From assembly GCA_937921035.1 (NCBI GenBank), contig CALEUL010000012.1, positions 1-64,000 on the forward strand: a stretch of 64,000 bases of DNA. Direction: 5' to 3'. This document shows, in pieces, positions 61,521 to 64,000 of the stretch. Within the stretch, counting starts at the first letter, position 1. The number at the start of each line of letters is the position of its first letter. Position numbers and translations under genes: made by a program. The stretch comes from an uncultured Porphyromonadaceae bacterium. Its GTDB lineage: Bacteria; Bacteroidota; Bacteroidia; Bacteroidales; Muribaculaceae. The notes beneath the pieces were generated by a model. The model saw only the letters and a program-made list of their open reading frames with translations, made no database searches and was not told the origin of the DNA.

Positions 61521-63948
61521 ATTTATCCTCTGAATCCACGCCCGCGGGCCGGCAATAACTCTTTTGCTTGCCATAGACCACCTCACAGTGCCGCGATACC
61601 ACAGGCCCGCTCCATCCTATGCGCCGGAGCATCTTCGCTACTTTCTGCGACAGGTATTTGTAATCGGCGCTTTGGGTGTTTTTGCCCAAACTCTCGCTTA
61701 TAAACTCCAGGGGGCACACCCTGTCTCGCCGCACAACGCCGGACGCATCCAACAGGTCGGGGGCGCTGATATACTGCCGGCGCTCTTTGGCATTGCGGGT
61801 ATTCCAGTCGGGCGGCAGCCGCACGTCGAGGTAGGCGCGCAGCACGCCCTCCATGTCGGTGTCGTCGTCGGAATAGTCGGCCTGCCTCTGCCGCATTTTC
61901 TCGTCGAGATATTTCGGCAGACACAACTTTTCGCCTCGCCTCCAGTATTCGACGGCCTCGGCCCACAGTTGGTCGCGGGCGGCTTCCAACTCGCCGAACC
62001 AGTATTCGCCGTGCTTGCGGAGCTGCGGATTGATGGCTATCACCGGAAAACGCCTGTTGCCCGTTTCGTCCTTGAGGAAAAACTGCTCGTTGGTCGTGCC
62101 GAAAAACACGCACTGCCTGTACACCTTCTCCTTCCTTGTTCCATAGGCGGGCCGGAACTCGTCGGCCTGGTTTGTTATGAATTGCTTCACCGCGGTTAAT
62201 TCGCTGCGCCGCATACCGTCGAGCTCGCCTATTTCTATCAAGTGTGCGCCCTGCACCTGCTCGGCGCCTTCCTTGCCCTCCATCGAAGTAAGGCCGTCCT
62301 TGTAGAATTCGCCGCCCATGATGCGTATAAGCGACGATTTGCCCGCGCCCTGGGGGCCGGCGAGGATAAGGCAATAATCGTACTTGCAGCCCGGATTCAT
62401 CACGCGGGCCACTGCGGCGGTAAAATGAATCCGTGTAATCGCTCGGGTCAGTTCGGTATCCTCGGCGCCGGCATAGTCTATTATCAGACGTTCGAGCCGG
62501 GGCACACCGTCCCACGTCAGACTGTCGAAATACTCGCGTATCGGGTGGCGCCGGTGCCTGGTGATAACCATGTCCAGTGCGTCGCGGATTTTGTCTTTGC
62601 CCGTGATATCGTAGTCGCTTTCGAGCCATCCGCGCAGGTTCGCGTCGTCGCGGTTTCCCCAGGCGGTGGCGGTCTTGTCCCAGGGCAGGCCGCCGTCAAC
62701 GGAAATATTATTGCGCAGAAGGTCCAGATACAAGTGCCCCTTTAGCCTCGGGTCGTTCTCTATGATCCTGGCGATATTGTTTATCGTGCTTTTGATTGTG
62801 CCCTTGCGGTCGCATTCAAGTTCGGCCATCCACCCGGTATCGGGCTGTTCGTCCGTAGTGGTGTCCCCGGTGCACACGTCGGCAAAATCGGCGTCGGCGT
62901 CGGCGATTCTTTCTTTCGCCAGTAGCACGCGCACATTCTTGTCGGCGGCGGCAAAGTCCTGCATTCGGGCGAACGACGGCAGGCGCGTAACGTCCGTTAC
63001 CTTGCTGCCCTCGTCCTGAACGCCGAACAGGTGTATGCGTACAAGGTCGAAGGCGTTGCACAGACGCATGCTCGCCGGGTCGGTCTCGTGGTGCGAGTAG
63101 GCATATTTGCCCTCGTAGGTAACGCAGCCACCGGCGACGCTGCCCGCGCGGTAGGTGTAGCGGCCCTCGGTGGCCGTTCGTTCGTACACCTCCGGCAGGA
63201 ATTTTTCTATTGCTTCTTCAATGGTGTACGCACGGCAAAAAGCGCCTATCAGTCCGGGCTTCTCGGTCGGGTCGCCCGCCTTGCGGATTTCATGCGCGAG
63301 CACATCGCCTTCGCGGCTCGCCATAGGCCATTCGCTCACGTCCTGCGGGTTCCGGTACGTCGCCAGTACCTCGTCGACGTCGAAGGCCGGGCCGTCCTGA
63401 TAGGCGAAAAAGTAGTCGCCGTCGCGGCTCGTACTCGGCCAGTAGAACAGACGCGGCAGCTGATAGGTCGTGTGGTCGAACAGTTCTATGCCTATTCGCG
63501 AGGTCCAGTAGCGACACACGGGTTCGTATTCAGCGGGCGCCATCTGCCTGTTAGCCGGAAGCACTAAGCGCAGCCGGGGCTTTTCGGTCGTGTGCTTGTG
63601 GGTGCTGTACACCATAGCGGCGCAGTCGAAATTCAGGGTGAAGTCATCCCATATCTCGGCAGTGCCATAATCAATGTCGAGGGTTACAAGCGTGCGGTAT
63701 ATCACGTTTGCCGTTTTACGTACACCGTTGGACAGATAGCCGCCTACAAAGCCGCCCACGTCCTTAACACTGCTTTGCTCCTCGCGGCTCATGCGCATGT
63801 ACTCGCGCACGCTTTCGCCCGTGCGTTTTGTCTGCGCACACTTTTCTATGATGTCGCTCCATCGCCACGTCTTGTTACGCCATTTTTTCGATAGCCTGCT
63901 GTGCGCCGTGGCTATGTCTAAATCGAAGTCGAACTTTATCTTATCCAT
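61516..63948 (-). CDS. Primase/helicase with VirE-type ATPase
   Basis: An 810-residue replication protein. The N-terminal ~300 residues resemble the BT4734/VirE N-terminal primase-like region (TLDIDYGTAEIWDDF, MVYSTHKHTTEKPRLRLV in part). The VirE-type (PF05272-like) P-loop ATPase follows with LAGPQGAGKSS near 527-540 and IEIGELDGMRRSEL. Likely role: primase plus helicase of phage replication. The last bases overlap the iteron array. Its ATG overlaps the upstream stop as TAATG. Confidence 0.9.
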   Translation of the reverse strand: MDKIKFDFDLDIATAHSRLSKKWRNKTWRWSDIIEKCAQTKRTGESVREYMRMSREEQSSVKDVGGFVGGYLSNGVRKTANVIYRTLVTLDIDYGTAEIWDDFTLNFDCAAMVYSTHKHTTEKPRLRLVLPANRQMAPAEYEPVCRYWTSRIGIELFDHTTYQLPRLFYWPSTSRDGDYFFAYQDGPAFDVDEVLATYRNPQDVSEWPMASREGDVLAHEIRKAGDPTEKPGLIGAFCRAYTIEEAIEKFLPEVYERTATEGRYTYRAGSVAGGCVTYEGKYAYSHHETDPASMRLCNAFDLVRIHLFGVQDEGSKVTDVTRLPSFARMQDFAAADKNVRVLLAKERIADADADFADVCTGDTTTDEQPDTGWMAELECDRKGTIKSTINNIARIIENDPRLKGHLYLDLLRNNISVDGGLPWDKTATAWGNRDDANLRGWLESDYDITGKDKIRDALDMVITRHRRHPIREYFDSLTWDGVPRLERLIIDYAGAEDTELTRAITRIHFTAAVARVMNPGCKYDYCLILAGPQGAGKSSLIRIMGGEFYKDGLTSMEGKEGAEQVQGAHLIEIGELDGMRRSELTAVKQFITNQADEFRPAYGTRKEKVYRQCVFFGTTNEQFFLKDETGNRRFPVIAINPQLRKHGEYWFGELEAARDQLWAEAVEYWRRGEKLCLPKYLDEKMRQRQADYSDDDTDMEGVLRAYLDVRLPPDWNTRNAKERRQYISAPDLLDASGVVRRDRVCPLEFISESLGKNTQSADYKYLSQKVAKMLRRIGWSGPVVSRHCEVVYGKQKSYCRPAGVDSEDKL

Positions 63949-64000
63949 TATTCGCGTTCTATCTCGGCCCCGAGGACGCCGCGGAAGTACCCGGCGTTTT
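63948..64000 (-). CDS. 3' end of an upstream phage gene (partial)
   Basis: The last 16 codons of a minus-strand gene, ending NAGYFRGVLGAEIERE, run off the window. The stop overlaps the primase ATG (TAATG). Too short to identify; it should be an early phage gene. Confidence 0.7.
   Translation of the reverse strand, partial: NAGYFRGVLGAEIERE

Larger units (their letters stand above)
35171..64000. mobile_element. HK97-type siphovirus prophage carrying a DGR (right end outside window)
   Basis: About 29 kb of contiguous minus-strand genes follow tRNA-Leu: replication, packaging, head, tail, variable tail protein with retroelement, and lysis. TerL, portal, protease, HK97-fold capsid, tape measure and frameshifted tail chaperones together define a tailed phage with a long non-contractile tail. 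No sheath or baseplate genes are seen. All structural genes are intact, so the prophage looks potentially active. The integrase and repressor are not visible and presumably lie to the right. Confidence 0.93.

Noticed and set aside
1..64000. CRISPR arrays, rRNA genes or insertion sequences
   Set aside because: No regular spaced repeats, rRNA segments or transposase genes were seen; the only arrays are the iterons and the short tandem repeats before the portal gene.

Overview
The window looks like the chromosome of a gut Bacteroidales bacterium, probably Muribaculaceae-like (family-level placement is inference). Supporting signs are: housekeeping genes of Bacteroidetes type (PanB, BioA/BioF, RpiB, MnmE); several secreted proteins with Por/type IX-style C-terminal sorting tails; Omp28-like lipoproteins; a BspA-type leucine-rich repeat protein; and promoters that repeatedly match the Bacteroidetes sigma-ABfr consensus TTTG-N19/20-TAnnTTTG rather than the E. 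coli type.

Positions 1-35168 are chromosomal. A four-gene overlapping unit runs bioA, bioF, DNA/RNA nuclease, mnmE (4743 to 98, minus). It is followed by a CatB/Vat-type acetyltransferase and panB on divergent promoters, an MscS-family channel, a stand-alone ~213-nt small RNA with its own promoter and terminator (8028-8240), a GH89 alpha-N-acetylglucosaminidase with an AraC regulator, an acyltransferase-3 membrane protein and a CMD-cupin protein. Next comes a thiol/secretion locus: TlpA thioredoxin, DUF6029-like barrel, Omp28 lipoprotein and a small T9SS protein on the minus strand, divergent from two very large T9SS-type proteins of 1260 and 1118 residues. Then follow an aldo/keto reductase, an LRR protein, a Crp/Fnr regulator, two serine beta-lactamase-fold hydrolases (one fused to a NagZ-like GH3 domain), a 5'-nucleotidase, rpiB and tRNA-Leu(CAG).

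From just after tRNA-Leu to the right edge (35171-64000) the window is a prophage with an HK97-type siphovirus gene plan, all on the minus strand. Read in transcription order (right to left) it has a VirE-type primase/helicase, a TGTAAAC iteron array, a VRR-NUC nuclease, an SNF2 helicase, an HNH nuclease, a possible cos region, TerS, TerL, portal, protease, capsid, head-tail connectors, tail tube, frameshifted G/GT tail chaperones, tape measure, tail-tip proteins, a diversity-generating retroelement (DGR) and a lysis cassette. No integrase is visible; it probably lies beyond the right edge, with tRNA-Leu as the attachment site.

The most interesting system is the DGR at 36920-39674. It holds a C-type-lectin-like variable tail protein with a variable repeat, a downstream 8-bp GAAA hairpin, an Avd-like accessory protein, a template repeat rich in AAC codons, and a reverse transcriptase. 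Outside one short patch every template/variable difference is at a template adenine, the DGR signature. The two repeats also differ by one whole codon and by non-adenine changes in that patch, which standard homing does not explain. Next to it lie a 56-residue gene overlapping both the RT and the holin-like gene, a GH108 endolysin, and a protein with the layout of a one-piece spanin.
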